From positions 1-9,999 of the forward strand of contig JAKAZC010000079.1 of assembly GCA_021826655.1 (NCBI GenBank): DNA of 9,999 nt, read 5' to 3'. The DNA comes from Actinomycetes bacterium (lineage in GTDB: Bacteria; Actinomycetota; Acidimicrobiia; Acidimicrobiales; RAAP-2). The notes under the pieces were generated by a model. It made no database searches. It worked only from the letters and a program-made list of their open reading frames with translations, and was not told the origin of the DNA. Made by a program: the position numbers and the translations under genes. Below are positions 1 to 6,495 of the stretch, one piece after another. Each line of letters starts with the position of its first letter. The first letter of the stretch is position 1.

Positions 1-834
1 CACCCGGGTGGACCGCAGGGTCCGGCCGGCCAGCGGCGAGTCCGCGCCCACCGTCAGCTCCTCGAGCCGGAACTCGAGGGAACCATCGTGCATGACGACG
101 TCGACGAAGTCGACCACGTGGGGCTGGGTGACGAACGCCGCCATCCGGTCGCCACCGAGGCGCTGGGGGTTCACTACCCGGTCGGCCCCCACCCGCAGCA
201 GCTTGGCCTCCGACGACTCGCCCCGGGCGCGGGCGATGACGTGGATCGCAGGATTGAAGGACCGGCTGGCCACGGTAACGAACAGGTTGTCCGCATCGGT
301 GTCCAGCGCGGCGATGAGCGTCCCCGCCCGTTCGATCCCGGCCCGGACCAGGGTGGCGTCCTCCGTCACGTCCCCGGTGACGGAGCAGTAGTCGACGGTG
401 GCGATGCGGTCCGCGTCGCGGTCGACTACGACGATCTCCTGGCCTGCGTTGGCCAGGTAGCGGGCCACCTCCCGGCCCACCCGTCCCCAGCCGCAGATCA
501 CGACGTGCCCCGTCATCGTGGCGATGTCCCGGTCCATCCTGCGCCTCCTGATCAGTTCCCGCATGTGCCCGTCGATGAGCAGTTCCAACGTCACCGTGAA
601 CGTGTACAGCGCCGTCCCCACCCCCAACAGGATGAGGGCGATGGTGAACGCCTGGACCCCCGCCCCGATCGGGTGCGGGAACCCGTAGCCGACGGTCGAG
701 ACGGTGACGACCGTCTGGTAGAGGGCCTCGAGCGGTCCGAACCCGAGGGCGGTGTAGCCCGCGGTCCCGATGCCCACCACCAGCGCCAGGGCCGCCAGTC
801 CCACCTGGACCCGACGGAACGGGTTGGCGGTCAC
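1..834 (-). CDS. Two-TM potassium channel with RCK (TrkA-N) domain, partial (3' end outside window)
   Basis: Membrane K+ channel of the MthK/Kch-like type, with a pore module fused to a cytosolic NAD- or ligand-binding RCK domain. The 278 residues in the window read: short N-terminus, TM1 about residues 13-32, pore helix 36-46, selectivity filter TVGYG at 47-51, TM2 about 60-83, a basic linker (RRRR near 96-99), then a Rossmann RCK_N domain from about 109 with the glycine motif GWGRVG at 115-120 and an acidic VVVDRD end of strand 2. The last ~25 residues look like the start of an RCK_C (TrkA-C) domain. Start: GTG at 834-832 is the only usable start, because an in-frame TGA lies upstream with no ATG, GTG or TTG between them, and TM1 follows directly. 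No clear Shine-Dalgarno. It is divergent from the amidohydrolase gene at 975 and has no evident tie to the catabolic genes. Family assignment is firm; the ligand is unknown. Confidence 0.93.
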   Translation of the reverse strand, partial: MTANPFRRVQVGLAALALVVGIGTAGYTALGFGPLEALYQTVVTVSTVGYGFPHPIGAGVQAFTIALILLGVGTALYTFTVTLELLIDGHMRELIRRRRMDRDIATMTGHVVICGWGRVGREVARYLANAGQEIVVVDRDADRIATVDYCSVTGDVTEDATLVRAGIERAGTLIAALDTDADNLFVTVASRSFNPAIHVIARARGESSEAKLLRVGADRVVNPQRLGGDRMAAFVTQPHVVDFVDVVMHDGSLEFRLEELTVGADSPLAGRTLRSTRV

Positions 835-921
835 CGCGTGGCCGCGGTCGGGAGCCCTGGCGTCCGCACGACGCCACCCGCGGGTCCGACATCACCCGAG
901 CGCGACCTGCTCATGGGTCCG

Positions 922-927
922 ATGCTA
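922..927 (-). promoter_or_regulatory. Possible -10 box (TAGCAT) for the potassium channel gene
   Basis: On the minus strand TAGCAT matches the actinobacterial TANNNT -10 pattern. It would place a transcription start near 915 and a leader of about 80 nt before the GTG at 834. No convincing -35 element is visible. The divergent region 835-974 also contains a 10-bp palindrome ACCGGCCGGT at 942-951, which is low in information in DNA this GC-rich. Weak call. Confidence 0.25.
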
Positions 928-974
928 CGTGGTCGCTCCGTACCGGCCGGTGCCCGGTGGGCCAAGATGGGCCG

Positions 975-2672
975 ATGGCCCACGATCTCGTCATCCGCAA
1001 CGGCACCGTGGTGGACGGCTCCGGTTTCGGCTCCTACCGCGCCGACGTCGGCATCACCGGCGACCGCATCACCGCCATCGGCCGCATCGACGGGCGGGCG
1101 CGCCACGAGATCGACGCCGACGGCCACGTCGTCACCCCCGGGTTCATCGACGGGCACACCCACATGGATGCCCAGGTCTTCTGGGACGCAACCGGTGCCA
1201 ACTCGTGCTGGCACGGCGTCACCTCGGTGGTGATGGGCAACTGCGGTTTCACACTGGCGCCGGTGCGGTCCGACCAGCGGGAGCTGGTGGTCCGCAACCT
1301 CGAGCGGGCCGAGGACATCGACCCGGCCGCCCTGGCCGCAGGGATCGACTGGAGCTTCGAGACGTTCCCCCAGTACCTCGACGCGATCGACCGGCTGGCC
1401 AAGGGGGTCAACTTCGCCGCCAACATCGGGCACTCGGCCCTGCGCACCTGGGCCATGGGCGAGCGGGCGTTCGAGGTGGAAGCCACCCCCGACGACCTGG
1501 CCCGCATGTGCGGCCAGCTTGCCGACGCCCTGCGCGCCGGGGCCATCGGATTCTCGACGTCACGCACCAAGCACCACGAGACGTCCGACGGGCGCCCGGT
1601 GGCGTCGCGGCTCGCGTCGTGGGAGGAGGTGGCGACACTGGTCGGGGTGATGGGTGACCTCGGGGTCGGGATCTTCGAGGGAGCCGACGCCGACATGTCC
1701 GCCACCGACCCCGCCGTGCGGGCGCAGGGGTTGGACCGGATGGCGGCGCTGGCCGCCGCCACCGGCGTGCCGATGACCTTCGGCCTCGTCGCCACCCGCG
1801 GGTCGGGGTACCTCCTCGACTTCCTCGACGATGCCGCCACCCGGGGTGCCCGGCTGATCGCCCAGACACACTGCCGCGGCATCTCGGTGCTGCTGTCCTT
1901 GAAGACCCGGCTGCCGTTCGACCTGGTCCCGGCCTGGTCCGGCCTGCGCTCGCTGCCCATACCCGAGCAGCTGCGGATCCTGGGCGACCCGGACCTGCGA
2001 CGGCCCTACGTCGACACCGCGGTCGACGCCGACTACGCCGCCTACACCGGAGTGGGCGCTCGGGCCCGGCCCCCCGACTTCGAGGGGATCCGGGTCTACG
2101 AGCACGGCCTGCCCCCCAATCCATCGGTCGCCGACGTCGCCCGGCGGCGGGGCGTCCACCCGGCCGAGGCGATGATCGACCTGTGCGTGGCGTCCGGAGG
2201 CGACCAGCTGTTCATCCAACCCAGCCTCTACCCCCAGGACGAGGCCGTCCTGCTGCGGGCCATGCGCCACCCGCGCACCGTCATGACCTTCTCCGACTCG
2301 GGCGCGCACCTGAGCCAGATCGCCGACTCGTCGATCCACACCCATCTGCTCGGGCACTGGGTGCGGGACCGCCGCGAATTCACGCTGGAGGAGGCGGTCC
2401 GCATGGTCACCCTGGCCCCGGCGGTGGCCTGGGGGCTGTCGGACCGGGGCCTGCTGCGCGAGGGCATGGCGGCCGACGTCGTCGTCTTCGACCCGGACAC
2501 CGTCGCCCCGGCGGTGCCGGTCCTCGTCGACGACCTGCCCGCCGGTGGCCGCCGGCTCGAACAGCGGTCGGTCGGGTTCCTCGCCACCGTCGTCGGCGGC
2601 GAGGTCACCATCGACCGGGGGGCGCCCACCGGGGCGTCACCCGGCCGGCTCCTGCGCCGCACGCCGACCTGA
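975..2672 (+). CDS. D-aminoacylase-like amidohydrolase (COG3653 type), copy 1
   Basis: Cytosolic metal-dependent amidohydrolase of 565 residues, the usual length for this family; no signal peptide. The N-terminal beta-sandwich strand (DLVIRNGTVVDG) is followed by PGFIDGHTHMDAQ, with metal-binding H61 and H63. A conserved Cys lies in GNCGF (C90), and the catalytic Asp lies in SDSGAH (D441). The C-terminus returns to the sandwich (MAADVVVFDPDTV) as in dihydroorotase-like enzymes. Canonical D-aminoacylases have two further zinc-binding His in mid-barrel. Here the first site reads IFEGAD (E235) and the second QTHCRG (H299), so the metal site is not canonical and D-amino-acid deacylation is not assured. 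Start: ATG 975 fits the family's N-terminus; a GTG at 957 would add six residues. CAAGAT at 963-968, six nt before the ATG, could be a poor leaderless -10. No Shine-Dalgarno is evident. It converges on the NTF2-like gene. It resembles the protein at 8008-9720 in motifs and layout. Substrate unknown. Confidence 0.9.
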   Translation: MAHDLVIRNGTVVDGSGFGSYRADVGITGDRITAIGRIDGRARHEIDADGHVVTPGFIDGHTHMDAQVFWDATGANSCWHGVTSVVMGNCGFTLAPVRSDQRELVVRNLERAEDIDPAALAAGIDWSFETFPQYLDAIDRLAKGVNFAANIGHSALRTWAMGERAFEVEATPDDLARMCGQLADALRAGAIGFSTSRTKHHETSDGRPVASRLASWEEVATLVGVMGDLGVGIFEGADADMSATDPAVRAQGLDRMAALAAATGVPMTFGLVATRGSGYLLDFLDDAATRGARLIAQTHCRGISVLLSLKTRLPFDLVPAWSGLRSLPIPEQLRILGDPDLRRPYVDTAVDADYAAYTGVGARARPPDFEGIRVYEHGLPPNPSVADVARRRGVHPAEAMIDLCVASGGDQLFIQPSLYPQDEAVLLRAMRHPRTVMTFSDSGAHLSQIADSSIHTHLLGHWVRDRREFTLEEAVRMVTLAPAVAWGLSDRGLLREGMAADVVVFDPDTVAPAVPVLVDDLPAGGRRLEQRSVGFLATVVGGEVTIDRGAPTGASPGRLLRRTPT

Positions 2673-2675
2673 CGC

Positions 2676-2708
2676 CGGTAGACCCCGGCAGCGGACCGGG
2701 GCCTACCG
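2676..2708. terminator. Hairpin between convergent genes, probable bidirectional terminator
   Basis: Arms CGGTAG-a-CCCCGG (2676-2688) and CCGGGG-c-CTACCG (2696-2708) pair as 6 bp, one A/C mismatch, then 6 bp around a 7-nt loop (2689-2695). It sits exactly between the stop of the plus-strand amidohydrolase (2672) and the stop of the minus-strand NTF2-like gene (2703-2705), and overlaps that stop codon. There is no U-tract on either side, as is common for actinobacterial terminators. The hairpin is read directly from the sequence; its function is inferred from position. Confidence 0.65.
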
Positions 2709-3125
2709 CATCCAGAGGGTGCGGGCCGTCCGCCGCCGGATGACCCACCGGCCCCACAGGCGCTCCATGTCGTCCAGGTAGCGGACACCCAGGGTGAGGT
2801 CCCCGGTGCCCGAACCGGGGTCGCTCAGCTGGTAGACGACGGCGTAGGTGTCGAGGACCGCCTCGTCCGACCCGGGTGCCAGGTGGATCAACGGGTCGCC
2901 CAGCACGTGCATGCTGGTCGGGAACGTGCGGGGCGCCCGCATGGTGTCGAGCCACTCCTCGATGGGCTGGGTGCCGCGGGCCCCGGTCACCTCGGCGTCC
3001 GGGTGGAACAGCGCGGCCAGCGCGGCGACGTCGCGTTCATCGGCCGCCCGTGCGTAGCGCTGGATCAGCGCCCGCAGCTCCTCGTGGTCGCCCGCTCCCC
3101 CGCCCGGCACGGTGGACGCGGTCAC
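2703..3125 (-). CDS. NTF2/SnoaL-like small protein
   Basis: A 140-residue protein with the look of the nuclear transport factor 2 / SnoaL-like fold. The N-terminal helix ELRALIQRYARAADERD is followed by AALAALFHPDAEVTG, the common opening of this family. Next come MHVLGDPLIHL and TYAVVYQL strands, and a C-terminal RLWGRWVIRRR strand. Members include ketosteroid isomerase, scytalone dehydratase, polyketide cyclases and many binding proteins without known activity, so the fold alone does not give the reaction. Start: GTG at 3125-3123 overlaps the upstream cyclase stop by 4 nt (GTGA), which implies translational coupling. A start further upstream (to 3221) would only read through the cyclase gene. 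Last gene of the minus-strand operon, ending in the hairpin at 2676-2708. A small isomerase, hydratase or dehydratase role beside the SDRs is plausible but inferred. Confidence 0.82.
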   Translation of the reverse strand: MTASTVPGGGAGDHEELRALIQRYARAADERDVAALAALFHPDAEVTGARGTQPIEEWLDTMRAPRTFPTSMHVLGDPLIHLAPGSDEAVLDTYAVVYQLSDPGSGTGDLTLGVRYLDDMERLWGRWVIRRRTARTLWMR

Positions 3126-4057
3126 AGTACGGCCACCGGGTTGACCGGACAGCCGGTGCCCTTGGGGATCCGGAGCGGTGCCATGGTGAACAGGAACTCC
3201 CACCGGTCGAGCTCGGCGCACCGTTCACCCAGCGGCGCCAGGCGGACGTTGTCGACCAGGGGGAGCCCCATGGCCACGATCCCGATCTGGTGGATCGGGA
3301 ACGGCCAGTCCGGGGTGCCGATGAAGGGCATCGGGTCCGAGATCCCGTCGCTCCCGAGGACAGCCACCTCCCGCTCGGCCAGCCACCGGAGACACTCGGG
3401 GTGCAGGCCCGAGAACCCGTCGAACCCGCGCCGCGACCGCCGCCGCGCCTCGCGTCCCCACGCCACCAGCACCACGTCGCCCGGGCAGACCCGTACGCCC
3501 TGGTGGGCCTCGGTCGCCTCGAGGTCGGCCACCGTGACCACGTCGGTGCCGTCGAGGTACCCGAGCCCGAGGGCACGGGGCACGTCGAGGAGCACGCCCC
3601 GGCCGATCACCCCGTCGGCCATGGACAGCACGGTGTTGGACCGGGCGCCGTCGCTTCGTACCTCGCTGGCCGGCCGGCCCCCGTACATGCGGCCCCGGAC
3701 GAACATGTGGGAGAGGGCGTCGACGTGGGTGGTCCACAGCCCGTGGACGTCGAGGGCCAGGTGGTCGCGGGCCGCCTCGTAGCCCTCGATCCCGTTCGAG
3801 TCACGGGCGTCCCCCGACGCCAGCATGTGGTGCTGGACCGGATGGGGATGGTCGGGCATCGGCTCGGTGGCCAGGTCGTGGGCGAGGCTGACCGCCTCGC
3901 CGGTCGACACCAGGCCGGCGGCGGCGGCCCGGCGCCCGTCGGTCAGGTGGTGGAGGGTCCCCCGCTCGTCGTCCGCACCCCACCGGGTCCAGTTGCACAG
4001 CTCCCCGAACAGCGCGTCGAGCTCGCCGGTGGAAGGGACGGGGTACTCGCTGGCCAT
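3122..4057 (-). CDS. Cyclase-family metal-dependent hydrolase (kynurenine formamidase-like fold)
   Basis: A 311-residue member of the 'putative cyclase' family (PF04199 type), the longer form typical of bacterial catabolic clusters and longer than bacterial kynurenine formamidase (about 210 residues). The metal signature is TTHVDALSH, with H111, D113 and H117, preceded by HGLW and followed by MYGG. Further landmarks are GDVVLVAWG, then GSDGISD in the last third, and a C-terminal LFTMAPLRIPKGTGCPVNP typical of the family. Known relatives hydrolyse amides, lactones or cyclic diketones with Mn or Zn. No signal peptide, so cytosolic. Start: ATG 4057 has AGGA seven nt upstream on the minus strand. 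It lies 87 bp after the upstream SDR gene, the only real gap in this operon, and overlaps the next gene by 4 nt. Identity as kynurenine formamidase is unlikely, since no kyn genes are nearby; the substrate is unknown. Confidence 0.88.
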   Translation of the reverse strand: MASEYPVPSTGELDALFGELCNWTRWGADDERGTLHHLTDGRRAAAAGLVSTGEAVSLAHDLATEPMPDHPHPVQHHMLASGDARDSNGIEGYEAARDHLALDVHGLWTTHVDALSHMFVRGRMYGGRPASEVRSDGARSNTVLSMADGVIGRGVLLDVPRALGLGYLDGTDVVTVADLEATEAHQGVRVCPGDVVLVAWGREARRRSRRGFDGFSGLHPECLRWLAEREVAVLGSDGISDPMPFIGTPDWPFPIHQIGIVAMGLPLVDNVRLAPLGERCAELDRWEFLFTMAPLRIPKGTGCPVNPVAVL

Positions 4058-4059
4058 CG

Positions 4060-4081
4060 GGTCATCCTGTCAGGATCGACC
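4060..4081. promoter_or_regulatory. Imperfect palindrome over the cyclase gene's ribosome binding site
   Basis: A perfect 6-1-6 palindrome ATCCTG-t-CAGGAT lies at 4064-4076. It is flanked by GGTC (4060-4063) and GACC (4078-4081), which also pair after a one-base bulge. On the minus strand the AGGA at 4068-4065 is the best Shine-Dalgarno for the cyclase ATG at 4057. A 1-nt loop cannot form in RNA as drawn, so a protein operator is at least as likely as a leader hairpin. Function inferred only from symmetry and position. Confidence 0.35.
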
Positions 4082-4084
4082 GGG

Positions 4085-4108
4085 CCGTGTGACCCGGACA
4101 CCGTGTGA
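4085..4108. repeat. Short direct repeat CCGTGTGA x2, 16-bp period
   Basis: The octamer CCGTGTGA occurs at 4085-4092 and again at 4101-4108, both within the 87-bp gap upstream of the cyclase gene. Start-to-start distance is 16 bp, about one and a half helical turns. It could be a regulator half-site pair or chance. No regulator gene is present in the window to link it to. Confidence 0.25.
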
Positions 4109-4144
4109 GCCGGTGCCGGGTCGGACCGGGACGGGTCGGGCGGC

Positions 4145-5005
4145 TCAGCCGGCAGGCGGCGGCCAGCCGGGCAGGAGCCCGAGCTCGGCGCAGACCTCCT
4201 GGGCCTCGATCCACTGGCCGTTGCGGCCGACCGCCTCCGGGCTGGTCACCAGCCACGCGGCCACCGCCCCCACCACGTCGGACGGGGCGCCGGCCGAGGC
4301 GTCGAAGCCGAATCCGGCCATGTCGAGGGCGATCCGTTCGGTGGCCACGAACCCGGGGCTCAGGTTGAAGGCGAGGATTCCCCGGTGGCGCAGCTCGACG
4401 GCCAGCATGCCGGCGAGCCGGTGCACCGCCCCCTTCGACATGCCGTAGCCGAGGCCCCATCCACCGCTGCCGGCCGGCCGGTGCGGGTCCATGGTGCCGG
4501 AACTGGAGGCGAGGTCGATGACGATTCCGTGGCCCCGGTCGATCATCTGGGGGAGGACCAGCTTGGCCAGGATCACCGGGGCCATCACGTTGGCCTCGAG
4601 GTGCCGGTCGAGCAGCTCCACCGGGGTGTCGAGGAGCAGGTCCATGTGGCCGGGACCTACGTAGCGGCCGTTGTTGACCAGGACGTCGATCCGGCCCCAC
4701 CGCTCGAGCACCGTGGCCACCGCGGTGCCGAGGGACGTGCGGTCGAGCAGGTCCAGGTAGACGGGCAGGGCGCGGCCGCCCTCGGCCTCGACCTCGGACG
4801 CCGTCGAGTCGAGCGAGCCGGGCAGCGGCCGGGTGTTCGACACCGCCACCGTCGACGAGTGCTCGCGCTCCTCGCCCTCGTGACGGGTGCGGGCCGCCAG
4901 GGCCACGTCGAGGCCGGCCCGGGCCAGGTGCCGGGCGATGGCCTTCCCGATCCCCCGGCTGGCCCCGGTCACCAGCGCCACCGGTCGGTCGGACCCTGCG
5001 GTCAT
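4145..5005 (-). CDS. SDR-family oxidoreductase with extended loop after strand 2
   Basis: Classical-type short-chain dehydrogenase, 286 residues, cytosolic. The cofactor motif TGASRGIG is at 13-20. Strand 2 ends AART (R39) rather than in Asp, which favours NADP(H). A long insertion, about residues 42-70 (including LPGSLD at 61-66), follows. This insert occurs in a known actinobacterial SDR group often auto-named citronellol dehydrogenase-like. The usual NNAG reads NNGR (111-114). The catalytic set appears as N139, a Ser in LASSSG (167-169), Y187 and K191. The Ser-Tyr spacing is 18-20 residues instead of the usual 13, because of a Gly-rich insert before YGMSK. The C-terminal WPPPAG tail is short. 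Start: ATG 5005 overlaps the aldehyde dehydrogenase stop as ATGA, with a G-rich stretch (GGGGGG) just upstream as possible ribosome binding site. Likely an alcohol/ketone or enoyl-type redox step on the pathway intermediate; substrate unknown. Confidence 0.9.
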   Translation of the reverse strand: MTAGSDRPVALVTGASRGIGKAIARHLARAGLDVALAARTRHEGEEREHSSTVAVSNTRPLPGSLDSTASEVEAEGGRALPVYLDLLDRTSLGTAVATVLERWGRIDVLVNNGRYVGPGHMDLLLDTPVELLDRHLEANVMAPVILAKLVLPQMIDRGHGIVIDLASSSGTMDPHRPAGSGGWGLGYGMSKGAVHRLAGMLAVELRHRGILAFNLSPGFVATERIALDMAGFGFDASAGAPSDVVGAVAAWLVTSPEAVGRNGQWIEAQEVCAELGLLPGWPPPAG

Positions 5006-6495
5006 GGCGCCCCCCTGTCCGTCCGGTCCCGCTGCGGCGCGTCCAGCACGGTGGTGCGCCGGACCATCTCCTCGTACCCGGCCCGGCCGCCTTCGCGTCC
5101 GAACCCGCTGTGCCCCACTCCGCCGAACGGTGTGGCCGGCGACAGCTCCCCCAGGCCGTTGGTCATGACCACCCCGGCCCGGAGCCCGTCGACCAGTCGG
5201 GCCAGTCGATCGGGGTCGGCCGTGTGCACGTAGGCGGCGAGCCCGTACTCGCTGTCGTTGGCCTTGGCCAGGACCTCGTCCTCGGTGCCGAACCGGAGCA
5301 GCGCCTGGACCGGGCCGAACACCTCGTTGCGGGCCAGGTCGCTGTCGTGGTCGACGTCGCCGAAGACGGTCGGGGCGACGAACCACCCGCGGGCCAGGTC
5401 ACCGCCCAGCCGCCCGCCTCCGGCCAGCAGCGTGGCCCCGTCGGCGGCGGCCCGGTCGACCACGCCCAGGATCCTCGCCATGGCGGCCTCGGAGACCACC
5501 GGCCCCACCACGGTGGTCGGGTCGAGCGGGTCGCCCACCGGGAGCGCGGCCAGCGTGGCCAGGACCCGGCCGACCAGCGCGTCGTAGACGTCCTCGTGGA
5601 CGTAGGTACGGGTGGGGAGCGCACATCCCTGACCCGAAAGCAGGGCGGTGCCGGCCAGTGCCACCACCGTGGCCGCGGTGTCGAGGTCGGCGTCGGACCA
5701 CACTATATGGGGGGACTTGCCTCCGAGCTCCAGGGCGAGCGGCGTGAGGTTGGCCGCGGCCGCGGCCATCACCGCCCGTGCCGTGGCCGCCCCACCGGTG
5801 AAGGTGAGCTTGTCGACGCCGGGGTGGCCGGCGAGCGCCGCCCCGGCCGTCTCCCCGCCGACGACGAGGTTGACCACGCCCGGGGGCACGCCGGCCTCGA
5901 GGGCGAGCTCGCCGAACCGGAGCATGCCGAACGGAGCCAGCTCGGGCGGCTTCACCACCACCGTGTTACCGGCGGCCAGGGCCGGCCCACACTTCTGGCC
6001 CATGCCCATCATCGACCCGTTCCACGGCGGGACCACGCCGACCACACCGTAGGGGACCAGGCGCACGGTGGCCGTCCCCCGGGTCACCGACAGCGTCTCG
6101 CCGGTCACGGTGGGCGCCAGCTCGGCGTAGTAGCGGACCCAGGCCGCCGTGTAGCGACCGGGACCCAGGACCGACACCGGTGTGCCGTTGTCGAGGGCGG
6201 CCAGCGCCGAGGCCTCCTCGCGGTGGGCGTCGAGGAGGCTGGCCAGCCGGTCCAGGATCGCGCACCGGGCCGCCGGACCGAGGGCGGCCCACGCCGGCTG
6301 CGCGGCACGAGCGGCGGCCACCGCGTCGTCCACGTCGTCGGACCCGGCCATCCCCACTTCGGCCTGGACCTCCCCTGTCGCCGCGTACCGGTGCAGGTGG
6401 ACCCCGTCGGCCGCACCCGGCCGCCACGAGTCACCCACCAGGTGCCCCTGGCCGGCCAGGCGGCGCACCGTGGCCGACACCGGCGTCGACCTCAC
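5002..6495 (-). CDS. Aldehyde dehydrogenase superfamily protein
   Basis: NAD(P)+-dependent oxidation of an aldehyde to a carboxylic acid; 497 residues, normal for the family. Landmarks in order: PPWNGS (oxyanion-hole Asn, where PWNFP/PWNYP is usual), KPPE (cofactor Lys), FTGG (where FTGS is usual), LELGGKSP with general base E256, GQGCALPTR with catalytic C291, EVFGPV near residues 385-390, and a C-terminal PFGGVGHSGFGREGG. E256 and C291 are 35 residues apart, as expected. The Cys loop differs from the common GQxCxAGTR. Start: GTG 6495 overlaps the upstream SDR stop as GTGA. The reading frame stays open much further upstream, but that region is the SDR gene in another frame. The next SDR begins inside this gene's stop (ATGA). 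It probably oxidises the aldehyde made by one of the adjacent SDRs; the substrate cannot be read from the sequence. Confidence 0.95.
   Translation of the reverse strand: MRSTPVSATVRRLAGQGHLVGDSWRPGAADGVHLHRYAATGEVQAEVGMAGSDDVDDAVAAARAAQPAWAALGPAARCAILDRLASLLDAHREEASALAALDNGTPVSVLGPGRYTAAWVRYYAELAPTVTGETLSVTRGTATVRLVPYGVVGVVPPWNGSMMGMGQKCGPALAAGNTVVVKPPELAPFGMLRFGELALEAGVPPGVVNLVVGGETAGAALAGHPGVDKLTFTGGAATARAVMAAAAANLTPLALELGGKSPHIVWSDADLDTAATVVALAGTALLSGQGCALPTRTYVHEDVYDALVGRVLATLAALPVGDPLDPTTVVGPVVSEAAMARILGVVDRAAADGATLLAGGGRLGGDLARGWFVAPTVFGDVDHDSDLARNEVFGPVQALLRFGTEDEVLAKANDSEYGLAAYVHTADPDRLARLVDGLRAGVVMTNGLGELSPATPFGGVGHSGFGREGGRAGYEEMVRRTTVLDAPQRDRTDRGAP

Noticed and set aside
942..951. 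Palindrome ACCGGCCGGT in the divergent region 835-974 as an operator
   Set aside because: A 10-bp GC-only palindrome is frequent by chance at this base composition, and nothing else around it is symmetrical.
88..1233. Plus-strand open frame antisense to the potassium channel
   Set aside because: Its product is Asp/Gly/Arg/Pro-rich and runs out of frame into the amidohydrolase gene. The minus strand encodes a clear TVGYG channel.
3122..4057. Identification of the cyclase-family protein as kynurenine formamidase (kynB)
   Set aside because: It is about 100 residues longer than KynB and no tryptophan-degradation gene is adjacent, so only the family is called.
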